64,000 bases of DNA from RYN-230 sp963720645 (GCA_963720645.1 CAVRFX010000019.1:496001-560000); one strand, 5' to 3'; shown: positions 16,643 to 26,668, counted from the first letter of the stretch. The notes: a model not told the origin generated them from the sequence alone. Translations and numbers: made by a program.

Positions 16643-17269
16643 CTAGCCGTGCTCATCCGGGTGCGCCGCCCGGACAATCAGCCCCGGCACCCTGCTCCTG
16701 GATACTGCGAAGTAGACGGCCACGAGGGCGTCGATGGCGAAGGATGCGGCGGGGCTGAGGAACGCCACGGCGATGGCGATGAGGTAGACCAGGCTGCCCA
16801 GCAGCGCTCGGTGCGCCCCGGCCGGAAGGGCGGGGCGGGCGGGCTCGGCGACCAGGTCCGGATGGGTCACCAGATAGCGCCATCCCCAGGCGAAGGTCAG
16901 GCCCATCATGAGCATCGTGGCCGCATACAGGACCGCCACCGCTCGCGCCTCGGGGACAGCCTGGTCGGCGTAGTCGGCGGCCAGCGCGGTCGGCCACGGG
17001 AGGATGGAGATGAACAGCAAGAAGGCCAGCGTCCGCTCCAGAAACCGCCGGTCGATGCCGCGGACTGCGCCCATCATCCCGTGATGCTCGATCCACACGA
17101 TGCCGATGGTCACGAACGACACCAGGTAGGCCACATAGGAGGGCCACGCGTGGAGCAGATCGTGGACGAGCTGGGTGGAGTGGGCGGGCCGGGGCAGATC
17201 CAGGACCAGCAGGGTCAAAGCGATGGCGAAGACGCCGTCGATGAGCGCATGCAGTCTCCCGGGTCCCAC
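16643..17269 (-). CDS. TMEM175-family (DUF1211) membrane protein, putative potassium channel
   Basis: Integral membrane protein of 208 aa with about six hydrophobic segments. The first carries DGVFAIALTLLVLDL, the pore-lining signature of bacterial TMEM175 proteins, which form tetrameric potassium-selective pores. The second and third helices (AWPSYVAYLVSFVTIGIVW, then HHGMM) also fit. Start at GTG 17269 places the signature near residue 13, as in the family. It stands alone just outside the tRNA-Thr element. Ion selectivity is assumed from the family. Confidence 0.78.
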   Translation of the reverse strand: MGPGRLHALIDGVFAIALTLLVLDLPRPAHSTQLVHDLLHAWPSYVAYLVSFVTIGIVWIEHHGMMGAVRGIDRRFLERTLAFLLFISILPWPTALAADYADQAVPEARAVAVLYAATMLMMGLTFAWGWRYLVTHPDLVAEPARPALPAGAHRALLGSLVYLIAIAVAFLSPAASFAIDALVAVYFAVSRSRVPGLIVRAAHPDEHG

Positions 17270-17420
17270 GCCTCGCCTCCCACCTCGTCAACGAGCACCG
17301 CTACGCATGGTGCCAGTCCTCCAGGGCGAGACAAGCACACTCTGGCTTGTTCCCCGATGCCTAGACTCCTGGGCCACTTAGAAGACATGGCCCCCAGATC
17401 CGTCTTGCCTGCATGCCAGC

Positions 17421-17891
17421 GTGGCCGAGTTCACGGAGGTCATCAGCCGCGCCCTGAGCGGGATCGAGGAGCTTGGATCGCTGCTGGCCAGGTCCTGCGT
17501 CCTGGCCAATGATTTCGGCCTTGAGATAGCCCGTAGTCATGCTGTTGCCGAGGACGCCCTGGATTCGGCCCTATTCGGTGCCCGCAAGCTGGCCCAGGAT
17601 TACGGGAAGGCCAGAACCCTGATCCGGGGAATAGCGGCCGACCTGCACCTCTGCACGATACTCAACCCGGCGCGGGAGCTCGCCTGGATTCAGGTTGACG
17701 CGTCGGATGCTGACCTTTCCGCGGTGCCGCTTCCACACCTGGACGTTCTCATGGGCGTGCTGTGGACGGCAGGCACGTCCTGGCCCAGTGATGTGGCGGA
17801 GCGAGTGCTGGCCTGGTCGCGGGAGATCCGGCCTGGCGTCTATCAGGTCCGGGGTAACGGCCCGGATCTGAGCGATCTAGCCACGGTCTAG
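17421..17891 (+). CDS. Hypothetical protein
   Basis: Protein of 156 aa that I do not recognise. It is helix-rich in the first 85 residues (IEELGSLLARSCVLANDFGLEIARS, shown in part), then WIQVDASDADLSAVPLPHLDVL and a C-terminal SREIRPGVYQVRG. No signal peptide, membrane segment or metal site is visible. Start is GTG 17421. It converges with the nitroreductase gene; their ends overlap by 4 nt. Confidence 0.5.
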   Translation: MAEFTEVISRALSGIEELGSLLARSCVLANDFGLEIARSHAVAEDALDSALFGARKLAQDYGKARTLIRGIAADLHLCTILNPARELAWIQVDASDADLSAVPLPHLDVLMGVLWTAGTSWPSDVAERVLAWSREIRPGVYQVRGNGPDLSDLATV

Positions 17892-18562
17892 CCGGCGTCT
17901 CCTGCTGGCGGCCGGGGACGGCTGGCTCCCCACCGGTTCCAGTGCGTCACATCCTCGACCGGGCGACGTTTCGGCTGGGCCCAGCGACCCCGGGCCGGGT
18001 AGCCCAGCGGCAGCAGGCCCATGGTCAGCGCGTCCCCGGGCAGCCCCAGCAGATCCCGCACCTCATCCTCGTGGCCGGAGTACAGCGTGGTCAGGGTGGT
18101 GCCCACGCCGTAGGCCCGGGCGGCCAGGATGAGCTGCTGCACCGCCCCGTAGATCGAACTGCCCAGCCGGGGGCTGCGCGCTTCGGCCGCGTGGCGCAGC
18201 ACCGGGAAGATCCACACGGGGGCGTCGGCGATGTGGTGGGCCAGGTGCTCGGCGGCCAGGAACGAGCGCGGGGTCAGCCCGTCCGGGCCGGGCGGCGCGG
18301 CCAGGATCTCGTCCCGCCGGCTGCCGTAGGCCCGGTTCCACCCCTCCAGGTACCACCCGGCCACGCGCTGCTTGATCGCCGGGTCGGTGACCACGACCCA
18401 GCCCCACCCCTGCTGGTTTCCGCCGGTCGGGCCGCGCACCGCCGCGTCGAGGACGGCCCAGATGACCTCGTCCGGGATGGGCTCGGCGGACAGGTAGCGG
18501 CGGGCCGGGGTCGAGTGCAGGGCCTGCAGAACCGGCAATGGCTCAGCCTCGCGTGCGGGCAC
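17888..18562 (-). CDS. Nitroreductase-family flavoprotein
   Basis: Protein of 224 aa of the FMN-dependent nitroreductase fold. It shows the N-terminal ALHSTPARRYLSAEPIPDEV with the FMN-phosphate arginines, then VRGPTGGNQQGWGWVVVTD, a central SSIYGAVQQLILAARAYGVGT helix, and GLPGDALTMGLLPLGYP near the C-terminus. Such enzymes reduce nitro, quinone or enone compounds with NAD(P)H; the physiological substrate is unknown. Start is ATG 18562. No operon partner is apparent. Confidence 0.85.
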   Translation of the reverse strand: MPAREAEPLPVLQALHSTPARRYLSAEPIPDEVIWAVLDAAVRGPTGGNQQGWGWVVVTDPAIKQRVAGWYLEGWNRAYGSRRDEILAAPPGPDGLTPRSFLAAEHLAHHIADAPVWIFPVLRHAAEARSPRLGSSIYGAVQQLILAARAYGVGTTLTTLYSGHEDEVRDLLGLPGDALTMGLLPLGYPARGRWAQPKRRPVEDVTHWNRWGASRPRPPAGDAG

Positions 18563-19025
18563 GGCGGATCCTCTCGCGGTGTCGTGCTGATGACCCCGAC
18601 CCTACGGGGAGCCGGGGCGGGTGTGATTTCCCCCGGCTGCCCGGGGAGGTGTTAATACATTATGCCGATCGGTTTTATAGATATTGAGGAATGGCCGCGG
18701 TAGAGCGGAGGCAGCCGTAGCCCACCACGGGCCTCACGGAGGCCGGCCAGGACATCAACCCCGTTAAATAGCGTGGTGCCACCCAGAGCACCAGAAACCA
18801 CGACGTGTACTCTGATCACGAAAACAGTTACTGACCGTTACTCCCACTCAACGCGACTATTTGCCCTCAGGTGGGTACGTAGTGGACGGTGAAACTATCC
18901 GTAGGGGTACTACGTTGCGCCGAGTGGGATGGTTTGTGCCCCCGGGTGTGACGCTCCGCAACCGCCGCGCAGCCCGCAGGCACGGCACGAGCTCCCCACC
19001 GGATCTGGGTATGGGGTGAGAACGC
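18563..19025. other. Intergenic region, probable divergent promoters
   Basis: 463 bp between the nitroreductase and LCP genes, which diverge. It contains the most AT-rich stretch nearby (about 18652-18692, with TTAATACATTATG) and a second one at 18845-18910. I see no ORF, RNA gene or clear operator. Confidence 0.5.
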
Positions 19026-20603
19026 ATGGGGCCGGCTGACACGGACGGGCCTGGTCCCGACATGGGCGAGCCTGGTCCAGGCCGGGGGCATGCGCCAGGC
19101 AGTGAGGACCCGCCCGAGCGCGGGCCGGACGGTGAAGCACCGGCCGGCGAGGCACCGGCCAGTGCAGCACCGGCCGGAGCAGGCCGCCACCCTGGCCGCA
19201 AGAAGAAGATTCTGGCCTGGACGGCCGGGGGCGTCGCGGTCGTGGTGCTGCTGGCCCTGGGTGGCGCCTACGCGGTGTACCGGCACCTGAACGGCAACCT
19301 CCACCAGGTCAACATCTCCGGCGAACTCGGCACCCAGCCCGTCGATACCCACCCGCAGGCCGAGAACATCATGATCATCGGCTCGGACACCCGGAACGGC
19401 CAGGGCCGCGGCTTCGGCCAGAACCTCAACACGGACCAGTCCGACACGCTGATGATCATGCACGTCGCGGCGGACCGGAAGTGGGTCAACGTGATGTCGA
19501 TCCCGCGTGACTCGTGGGTGAACATCCCGGCCTGCAAGATGGGCAACGGCCAGACGTCCTCGCCGACCACGTTCAAGATCAACGAGGCTTTCGCGCTGGG
19601 CAACCTGGACGGCAACCACACCGACCTGGGCGTGGCGTGCACGATCAAGACCCTGGAGCAGGACACCGGCATCCATATCGATCACTTCGTGTCGATCAAC
19701 TTCATGGGCTTCCGTGACATGGTGAACGCGCTCGGCGGGGTCGAGGAGTGCAACACGACGGCGATCGACGACCCGAAATCCGGCCTGCACCTCAAGCCCG
19801 GTCATCATCTGCTGCACGGCCTGGGGGCGCTGGCCTACGTCCGGGCCCGCTACACCCTGGGTAACGGGAGCGACCTCGAGCGGATCGGCCTGCAGCAGGC
19901 GTTCATGTCATCGCTGGTGGAGCGGGTGAAGAGCAAGCTGCTGAACCCGATCGCCATCTACAACTTCCTGAACGCCGCCACCAAGTCGATCACGATCGAC
20001 AGTCAGCTCGGCGGCATTCACGGCCTCTACGACCTGGCCATGAGCGTCCGGAACCTGCCCGCCAGCCAGGTCACGTTCTTCACCCTGCCGACCTACCCCC
20101 GCCAGCTGGTGGTGCCGACCGACACCGCCAACGTGATGTGGACCCAGCCCGTGGACAGCACGATCTTCCAGGACTTCCGGAACGACATCCCGGTCAGCGA
20201 CGCGACGGTGCAGCAGGCCAGGAAGCCCCGGATGTCGCCGCATACGGTCTCGGTCTCAGTCCGCAACGGGACCGCGCAGTTCGGGCTGCAGGACTCAGTC
20301 GGCCTCCTGCTGACGCAAAAGGGCTTCCACGTGACCAGCATGACCCAGGAGTCCGCGCAGGACGTCACCGAGACCGTGATCAGGTACCACGCGGGCCACG
20401 GGGCACAGGCCAGGCTGCTGGAGGCCAAGGTGCCCGGCTCTGCCATCCAGGAGGTCCCGGGTTCCAGCGACCGGCTCGTGCTGGTGCTGGGCAGTAACTA
20501 CGGGACGACGACCCAGACCGCGGGCACAACCCAGACGTCCACCCCCACCCCCTCACCCAGTTTCTCGTCGCGGACGGCCAGCCAGAACATCTGCGCCAGC
20601 TGA
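19026..20603 (+). CDS. LCP (LytR-CpsA-Psr) family cell-wall glycopolymer ligase
   Basis: Membrane-anchored protein of 525 aa that would transfer a polyprenyl-linked glycopolymer to peptidoglycan. Layout: a cytosolic Pro/Gly/Ala-rich head (1-60), a basic patch RKKK, one membrane helix (about 66-90), the LCP domain (about 115-290) and a LytR_C domain (about 405-495). Domain marks include MIIGSDTR, SDTLMIMHV, SIPRDSWVNIP with the phosphate-binding Arg, INFMGFRDMVNALGGV and ALAYVRARYTLG. The Ser/Thr-rich tail is short. It stands alone with a 460-bp upstream region. Confidence 0.9.
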   Translation: MGPADTDGPGPDMGEPGPGRGHAPGSEDPPERGPDGEAPAGEAPASAAPAGAGRHPGRKKKILAWTAGGVAVVVLLALGGAYAVYRHLNGNLHQVNISGELGTQPVDTHPQAENIMIIGSDTRNGQGRGFGQNLNTDQSDTLMIMHVAADRKWVNVMSIPRDSWVNIPACKMGNGQTSSPTTFKINEAFALGNLDGNHTDLGVACTIKTLEQDTGIHIDHFVSINFMGFRDMVNALGGVEECNTTAIDDPKSGLHLKPGHHLLHGLGALAYVRARYTLGNGSDLERIGLQQAFMSSLVERVKSKLLNPIAIYNFLNAATKSITIDSQLGGIHGLYDLAMSVRNLPASQVTFFTLPTYPRQLVVPTDTANVMWTQPVDSTIFQDFRNDIPVSDATVQQARKPRMSPHTVSVSVRNGTAQFGLQDSVGLLLTQKGFHVTSMTQESAQDVTETVIRYHAGHGAQARLLEAKVPGSAIQEVPGSSDRLVLVLGSNYGTTTQTAGTTQTSTPTPSPSFSSRTASQNICAS

Positions 20604-20744
20604 CCGGTCGCGGCCGGCGCGTCCCGCGGAACCGGCCCGCCCGGCCCGGCGGCCGGACCATGATGATCACCGAGCCGCGTCGGCTGCCGCTGGCCCCGGA
20701 TATCTTTGAGCAGCCACGCGGATCGACATTCCGGGAGTTATCGG

Positions 20745-21434
20745 GTGCAGTACCAGCTGTCCAGGGTTGTGGCCGGCCCGCTCTTGCGTCTTCTCTGGCG
20801 CCCCCGCATCACCGGCCTGGAGTTCATCCCGCCCGAGGGCGGAGCCATCCTGGCCTCCAACCACCTGTCCATCGTGGACTCGATCTTCCTTCCGCTGATG
20901 CTCGACCGGCCGCTGACGTTCGCCGCGAAGTCGGAGTACTTCACCGGCCGGAGCGTTTCCCAGCGGCTGGCCGGCACGTACTTGCGTGCTACCAAGCAGC
21001 TGTCCGTGGACCGGGCGCAGGCCCGGGCCGGGCAGGACATGCTGGAGGCGGCGCTGGCCCTGCTGCGCAGCGGGCAGTTGTTCGGCATCTACCCCGAGGG
21101 CACCCGCTCGCCGGACGGGCGGCTCTACCGTGGCCGGACCGGGGTGGCCTGGCTCGCGATGAACTCCGGCCTGCCCGTGATCCCGGTGGCGATGATGGGC
21201 ACGGACCGCATCCTGCCGCCTGGGCACGCGGTGCCCCGGCTGCATCAGGTGTCGATGCGGATCGGCAAGCCACTCACGTTCGAGGCCTACCAGGGGACCG
21301 CCCCGGGCAGGGCCCGCCGCGCCATCACCGACGAGGTCATCCAGGCGATCCAGGACCTGTCCGGCCAGGAGTACGTGCCCATGTACGCGTCGGTCCGCAA
21401 GGCTGAGATGACCGGCCACGCGTCCCCCGGGTAA
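20745..21434 (+). CDS. 1-acyl-glycerol-3-phosphate acyltransferase-type (PlsC) protein
   Basis: Protein of about 229 aa of the PlsC acyltransferase family, which acylates lysophosphatidate or a related acceptor at the inner membrane. It has the catalytic H-x4-D box SNHLSIVDS, the acceptor-phosphate box FGIYPEGTRSPDG and the later PVIPVAMMGTDRILPPG. GTG 20745 is preferred, with CCGGGAG at 20731-20737; a longer TTG start at 20706 has no good ribosome site. It lies downstream of the LCP gene on the same strand after a 140-bp gap. Confidence 0.85.
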   Translation: MQYQLSRVVAGPLLRLLWRPRITGLEFIPPEGGAILASNHLSIVDSIFLPLMLDRPLTFAAKSEYFTGRSVSQRLAGTYLRATKQLSVDRAQARAGQDMLEAALALLRSGQLFGIYPEGTRSPDGRLYRGRTGVAWLAMNSGLPVIPVAMMGTDRILPPGHAVPRLHQVSMRIGKPLTFEAYQGTAPGRARRAITDEVIQAIQDLSGQEYVPMYASVRKAEMTGHASPG

Positions 21435-21459
21435 GACCCGTCCCTGGCCGGCTGGCGGG

Positions 21460-24400
21460 CTAGCCGGGGCGCGAGTCGCCCGGGGGAGGCACCACGGGGA
21501 AGGCTTCCGTGGTGTCGGAGGGATTCCACGAGTACATGGGCCGCGGCTCCTCGGCCTCCGGGCCGGGATCGCTGTCGGCTGGCGGCTCCAGCCCCGGCGG
21601 CGGACCTTCCAGGTCGGGGAACGGGCTCTGGCTCTTCGGCCTGCGCCGGACCAGCCCCGAGGCGGTCATGGGCGGCGGTTCGGCGGGGCCGCCGGCGGGC
21701 TGGCCAGGCCTCACTCGTGCCCAGACCGCCGGCGCCCAGACCGCCGGCGCCCGCTCCGGCGGACGGTCCGTCGGGGCCTGCGGGGAAGGACCGCCGGGGC
21801 GGCACCAGCCGGCTCTGACCGGAGGCGGGCGCGTCCATCCACGGCAGCTCGCTGGCCGGCTTCTCGGCCGGCTCCCAGGGCGGGTGGCCACTGGGCCTGG
21901 AAGCGCGCGCCGGGTTCAGCCGGGGCACGGACCCGAGCGGACGCATCGGGGGGGCCGGGGCATCGCCGGCCCGGCCCCCGGCCGGAGCGTCCGGATCGGC
22001 TGCACCGCTGGCCCGGTTCCCGCCCGCGGCGCCGCGCGCCGCTCCGTGGCGGCCTGAGGCGCGCGAGCCAGCGTTCCCCGCACCCGGACCGGGGCTGTCT
22101 GCCTCCGCGGCGCCGCGCGGTGCGGGCCGGCCTGATGCCGGGGTGCCCGGGGCCGATGTGCCCGGGGCCGATGTGCCCGGGGCCGGCGCGCCGAACGCGA
22201 GGTCGTCGATGGGAGAGCCGCCGGAGGCGGACGGGTTGACCGTCGGGATCTCGAACGAGGGATCCTCGAACGGTGACGGGCCGAAGCGGGCCCGGGCCGC
22301 AGCCGCGGCCCCGTTCGAGCCGGTGCCGCCGATCCCGGCCAGCGGGCCTGGAGACCGGGGACCTGCGCTCCCCGCCCTCGGGGATTCGTGGCCGGTGGTC
22401 TCGTGGCCGGTGGTCCCGCTGCCCGGGGTTGCGTGGCCGGTGGTTCCGCTGCCCGGGGTTGCGTGGCCGGTGGTTCCGCTGCCCGGGGTTGCGTGGCCGG
22501 TGGTTCCGCTGCCCGGGGTTGCGTGGCCGGTGGTTCCGCTGCCCGGGGTTGCGTGGCCGGTGGTCCCGCTGCCCGTGGTCCCGCTGCCCGTGGTCCCGCT
22601 GCCCGTGGTCCCGCTGCCCGTGGTCCCGCTGCCCGTGGTCCCGTTGCTTGTGGTTCCATGGCCGGCCCCGGCGGCAGCCCGGCCCGTGACCGGCCGGCCC
22701 GTGACGGGCCGCCCCGTGCCGCCGCTGCCGGGCTTGCCCAGGCTCCAGCCGCCCAGGTTCAGGGTGCTCCCGCTGTCGCTCCCGGCGGACCGGCCGGTGG
22801 CGGAACTGTCGCGGCCAGGGCGGGCGCCGCCCGCACCGCTGTCCGCAGGGCCGCCCGCCGCCTGGCCGCCTGCAGCGTCCAGGCTGCCCAGCCCGCGGCC
22901 GGGCAGCAGGAACCTGCCCGCGCCCCGCCCAGGCTGCGCAGGAGGCGGCGCAGGGGCTGGCGGAGGCGCCAGCCGGTTGTCGTCTTCTTCCCAGGGGGGC
23001 TTGCCGCTGACGACCGGGCGAGCCATCGAGCCTGGCAGTGGCCGTCCGGCGCCACCCGGCCCGCCGCCGGGCGCCCCGCTGCTGGCGAAGCCATAGCCCG
23101 CGCTCGCCGCCCCGGTGCCAGCCAGTCCAGAGCCAGCCAGCCCCGCCCCGGCCACCCCGGCGCCGGCCAGGCCGGCCCCAGCCAGGCCAGCGCTGTCCAA
23201 GCCGGTGCTGTCCAGCCCGAAGTTCGCCGGGCCGCTGCCCACGGGTTCGCTGCTCGCCGGCGCCCGGCTGCCCGGGGGCTTCCCGTAGCCAGGTCCCGGG
23301 CTGCCCATGCCGGTCATGCCGGCCGCCTGGGTCCGCGAGGCCCGCGCCGCGGCCTGCAACGGAGCCAGCTGGGCGTCGAGCGCGCGGCGCTGCCGGACCC
23401 GCACGCTGATCAGGATGATGAGCGCCAGCAGCAGCAGCGCCGCGAGTCCGAGCGCCGGGACGCGCACGGCCTGCCACAAGCTCTTGGTGGGCACGTGGAC
23501 CTTCGGGGCGGCGGGCGGGGTCGGGTTGCCCGCCGGGCCCGGCGACGCTGAGCTGGTCGGCGTCGCGTTGATCTTGGCCGCGGCGAGCAGGGCGGCGTCC
23601 GCGTCCGCGGTGCCGAACCCGGAGCCGTCCGTCCGGCCGTCCTTGTGGTGGAACACGGTGCCGCTGATCAGGGCCTGCTTGACCTGAGCGGGCGTGAACG
23701 TGGGGAACTGCGACCGGATCAGGGCGGCGATGCCGGCCACCACGGCACTGGCCGCGCTGGTGCTCCTCAGCTTCGCGTACGCGGTCGGGCCGTTGGCGGC
23801 GATGACGCCGTTGCCCGCCGCGGTCAGCGTGGCGTAGGGCTGATGACTGGTGAACGGCGCCTTGACGAAGCCCGGGCCGAACGCGCCGACCGAGATCACG
23901 CCCGGGTAGGCGGCCGGGTAGTTGACCGTGTCGGTCCCGGCGCCGTTATCCCCGGACGGGGCGACCAGGACGACGCCCTTGGCCAGCGCCGCCTCGACCG
24001 CGCTGCGCTCTGCCGGGCTGCCGCCCTGGGTGGTCCCGCCTGCCTGCGCGGCCGGGTCGAGGGGCAGGTCGATGACCTGGGCGCCGTGCCGGACGGCGTA
24101 GCTGATTCCGCGGGCGATGGCCTGGGGCAGGGCGGCCACCACGGCCGGGTTGGCCAGCAGCGGATCCTTGTTCTCCAGCGTGACCCGGACGGACAGGATC
24201 TGCGCCTGCGGCGCCACCCCGATAATGCCGTCAGCGTGGTGCGGGCCATGCCCGTGCCCGGCGATGATGCTGGCCACCGCCGTGCCGTGGACACCCCAGA
24301 ACGGGCCGCCCGCGGTCCGGCCGGAGCCGGTGTAATCCCGTCCGGTGATGACCGAGCCGGCCAGGTCGGGCTGGGTGGGGTCAACGCCGGTGTCCAGCAC

Positions 24401-24583
24401 GGCCACTTTCACGCCGGTGCCCCGGCTGGACAGCCAGGCCTTGGTCACGTGCAAAGACGTGAGCCACCACTCCTGGTTACGGACGGTGTCCGCGAACGCG
24501 GGCGCCGCTGCCACCCCGATGCAGGTCGCTGCGAGACCTGCGGCGACAGCCGCCGTCGCCCGGCTCCGGAGCCGCTGCGCCAT
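21460..24583 (-). CDS. Secreted, membrane-anchored S8 (subtilisin-type, mycosin-like) serine peptidase with long repeat tail
   Basis: A signal peptide (about 1-31, ending AAPAFA) is followed by a subtilase domain with Asp64 (DTGVD), His99 (HGTAV) and Ser276 (TSAASAVVAG); the usual GTS is STS. At the oxyanion position the family Asn appears as Asp (APSGDNG). One membrane helix near residues 383-405 precedes a cytosolic tail of about 600 residues rich in Gly, Pro, Ser and Thr, including perfect repeats. Near 21720-21745 the frame must change for the tail to end plausibly (SWNPSDTTEAFPVVPPPGDSRPG at 21460); without the change the ORF runs on to 21287 into the acyltransferase gene. ATG 24583 is chosen for its signal peptide. 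No ESX/type VII genes adjoin. Confidence 0.82.
22411..22650. repeat. Tandem repeats (30-bp x5, then 15-bp x6) inside the peptidase gene
   Basis: 30-bp units run 22411-22560, the last four identical; 15-bp units (TGGTCCCGCTGCCCG) run 22561-22650. Both are multiples of three, so copy changes keep the frame. They encode GTTGHATPGS and GTTGS runs in the peptidase tail. Confidence 0.95.
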
Positions 24584-24665
24584 GCGCTGATCCTCCCATC
24601 GTCCCCCGGGCATTCTGCCACGTTCGGGACGGTTCGGAGGCGGGAGCGGCGGAGCCAGGACGGGC

Positions 24666-25484
24666 TCAGGCGGGCATGGCCGCGGACAGCCGGACGTGGG
24701 CCCCGGGCGGGAGGCCGAGCTGTTCCGCGGCGTCGCCGCCGTTCACGGCGAGCGAGATGAGACCCGCACTGTCGGTGAAGGCGACGATCTCCCCCGGTGC
24801 CACCGCGGCGAACGTCTCCCGGTACGGCACGGTCAGCTGGCGCCGCCCGCAGCGGACCACCACCGGGGATCCGAACCCCAGTCCCAGGCGGTCGGCGTCC
24901 GAGGCCGCGATGGACAGCTGGACGTTGCCGAAGCGGTCCACCGACATCACCTCGCCCTCGGCCTCGCCATCGTGCACCCGGCTGGTCGGCGCGGGCAGCG
25001 TCACCAGGTCCGCCAGGTCGATGGGCGTGCCCGCGGAGGCCAGGTCAGTCCCGGCCGCCAGGTGCGCCGCGACAGGGGCGAAGATGTCCCGGCCATGGAA
25101 CGTGGGCGACACCGGGTGCAGCCACAGCTCGCCGTTGGTCAGCTGGCAGGCCGCGGTCGCCCCGCCCAGCGCGGCCACCGCCCAGGACAGCAGGCCGTTG
25201 TCCGGGCCGACCAGGACAGACTCCCCGGCGGCGACCGCGATCCCGCGGCGGGCGGTCCCGACACCGGGATCGACCACCGCGACGTGCACGCCCGGCGGCA
25301 GGTAGGGGATGGTCTGGGCCAGCACCGCGGCGCCGCGGCGCACGTCACCGGGGGGCACGAGGTGGGTGATGTCGATGAGCCTGATGCCGGGCGCGATGCG
25401 GGCGGCGACCCCGTGGCAGGCCGCGACGAACCCGTCCTCCAGCCCGTAGTCAGTGAGGAACGTTATGCAGTCGAATGAAGCCAC
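24666..25484 (-). CDS. SAM hydroxide adenosyltransferase (DUF62 family)
   Basis: Protein of 272 aa in the family that includes fluorinase and chlorinase, but of the common housekeeping type that uses water/hydroxide to split S-adenosylmethionine into adenosine and methionine. It has FLTDYGLEDGFVAACHG at the start, VVDPGVGTARRG carrying the Asp and Arg, PDNGLLS, FHGRDIFAPVAAHLA with the His of the catalytic triad, and a C-terminal beta domain with VDRFGNVQL. The fluorinase/chlorinase halide-pocket insert is not apparent. Start is ATG 25484. It diverges from the DUF3263-otsB pair 80 bp away. Confidence 0.87.
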   Translation of the reverse strand: MASFDCITFLTDYGLEDGFVAACHGVAARIAPGIRLIDITHLVPPGDVRRGAAVLAQTIPYLPPGVHVAVVDPGVGTARRGIAVAAGESVLVGPDNGLLSWAVAALGGATAACQLTNGELWLHPVSPTFHGRDIFAPVAAHLAAGTDLASAGTPIDLADLVTLPAPTSRVHDGEAEGEVMSVDRFGNVQLSIAASDADRLGLGFGSPVVVRCGRRQLTVPYRETFAAVAPGEIVAFTDSAGLISLAVNGGDAAEQLGLPPGAHVRLSAAMPA

Positions 25485-25565
25485 GAAGGCAGAGCGTACG
25501 GGGTCATGGGCACACCGGCTAGAGCCGCCCTAGGATGAAGCTGCGGGCGCGGTACTGGAGGGCAG

Positions 25566-25829
25566 ATGGCGGCGCTGTCCGAACGCGAGATGCGGGTCCT
25601 CGCCTTCGAGCGTGGCTGGTGGCGGTCGCCCGGGGCCAAGGAGCAGGAGATCCGGGACGCCCTCGGCATGACCGCGACCAGCTACTACCAGCTGCTCAAC
25701 GACCTCATCGACCGTCCGGAGGCGCTCGTGTTCGATCCGGCCCTGGTGACCCGGCTGCGGCGGCAGCGGGCCAGGCGGCACCGGATGCGCTCGGCCGGCC
25801 CCGACCGCCGCGACGGTTCCTCCTGGTGA
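25566..25829 (+). CDS. DUF3263 protein
   Basis: Small protein of 87 aa. The MAALSEREMRVLAFERGWW opening, followed by KEQEIRDALGMTATSYYQLLNDLID and a basic tail, is the DUF3263 pattern found throughout actinobacteria. The middle looks like a helix-turn-helix, so DNA binding is plausible but unproven. Its stop overlaps the GTG start of otsB (GTGA), so the two are translationally coupled. This links it to trehalose synthesis by position only. Confidence 0.85.
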   Translation: MAALSEREMRVLAFERGWWRSPGAKEQEIRDALGMTATSYYQLLNDLIDRPEALVFDPALVTRLRRQRARRHRMRSAGPDRRDGSSW

Positions 25830-26668
25830 GCGGGACGCCAGGCCTGCCGTCGCCGGTCACCCCGGAAGGGCGGGCCGGGCTGGATGCGCTGCTCGCCGAC
25901 CCGGGCCGGGCCCTCGTCGCGCTGGACTTCGACGGCACGCTGTCGCCCATCGTGGCCGACCCCGCCGCGGCCCGGGCGCACCCCGGTGCCGTCCCGGCCC
26001 TGCGCCAGGTGGCCGCGGCGGTCGGCACCCTCGCGGTGATCACCGGCCGTCCCGCCGCGTCCGCCGTGGAGCTGGGCGGGTTCCAGGCGGTCCCGGGCCT
26101 CACCGTGCTCGGCCACTACGGCCTCGAGCGCTGGGCGGACGGGAGGCTGGAGTCGCCGCCGTCGCTGCCCGGGGTCGAGGCGGCCCGCGCCGAGCTGCCC
26201 GGCCTGCTGGCCAGCGCCGGCGCGCCGGACGGGACGCGGATCGAGGACAAGGGCCATGCGGTCGCGGTGCACACCCGGCAGGCGGCCGACCCGCAGGCCG
26301 CCCTGGACCGGCTCCGCGGCCCGCTGTCCGGCCTGGCCGCACGGCACGGGCTGGCGGTCGAGCCGGGACGGATGGTGATCGAGCTGCGGCCCGAGGGGAT
26401 GGACAAGGGGCAGGCCCTGCGCACCCTCGCGGCGCAACGGCACCCGTCGGCGGTCATGTTCTGCGGAGACGACCTGGGCGACGTGGCCGCGTTCGGCGCG
26501 GTGCGCGCCCTGCGCGACGGCGGCACGCCGGGGCTGACCGTGTTCAGCGGTTCCGCCGAGGTGACCACGCTGGCTGAGACGGCCGACCTGGTGGTGGACG
26601 GGCCGGACGGCGTCGTGGCCCTGCTCGGTGCGCTGGCCGGCGCGGCTGCGGCGCAGCAGCCCGGATGA
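25826..26668 (+). CDS. otsB: Trehalose-6-phosphate phosphatase
   Basis: HAD-superfamily phosphatase of 280 aa that removes phosphate from trehalose 6-phosphate. Motif I is LDFDGTLSPI with the nucleophilic Asp, motif II VITGRPAAS, the lid carries GHYGLERW, and motif IV is FCGDDLGDVAAF. The GTG start overlaps the DUF3263 stop. The synthase partner otsA is 1.2 kb away on the other strand, with a phosphodiesterase-type gene between. Trehalose serves as osmo- and stress protectant in these bacteria. Confidence 0.93.
   Translation: MSGTPGLPSPVTPEGRAGLDALLADPGRALVALDFDGTLSPIVADPAAARAHPGAVPALRQVAAAVGTLAVITGRPAASAVELGGFQAVPGLTVLGHYGLERWADGRLESPPSLPGVEAARAELPGLLASAGAPDGTRIEDKGHAVAVHTRQAADPQAALDRLRGPLSGLAARHGLAVEPGRMVIELRPEGMDKGQALRTLAAQRHPSAVMFCGDDLGDVAAFGAVRALRDGGTPGLTVFSGSAEVTTLAETADLVVDGPDGVVALLGALAGAAAAQQPG

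Noticed and set aside
21287..21459. C-terminal end of the peptidase running into the acyltransferase gene
   Set aside because: This part is antisense to conserved plsC text; the Pro/Glu-rich ending at 21460 in the other frame is more credible.
22411..22650. CRISPR or other non-coding repeat array
   Set aside because: Units are 30 and 15 bp without spacers and lie in frame inside the peptidase gene.
24666..25484. Fluorinase or chlorinase
   Set aside because: The halide-pocket insert of fluorinase is not seen and no fluorometabolite genes are near; the general hydroxide adenosyltransferase is far more likely.
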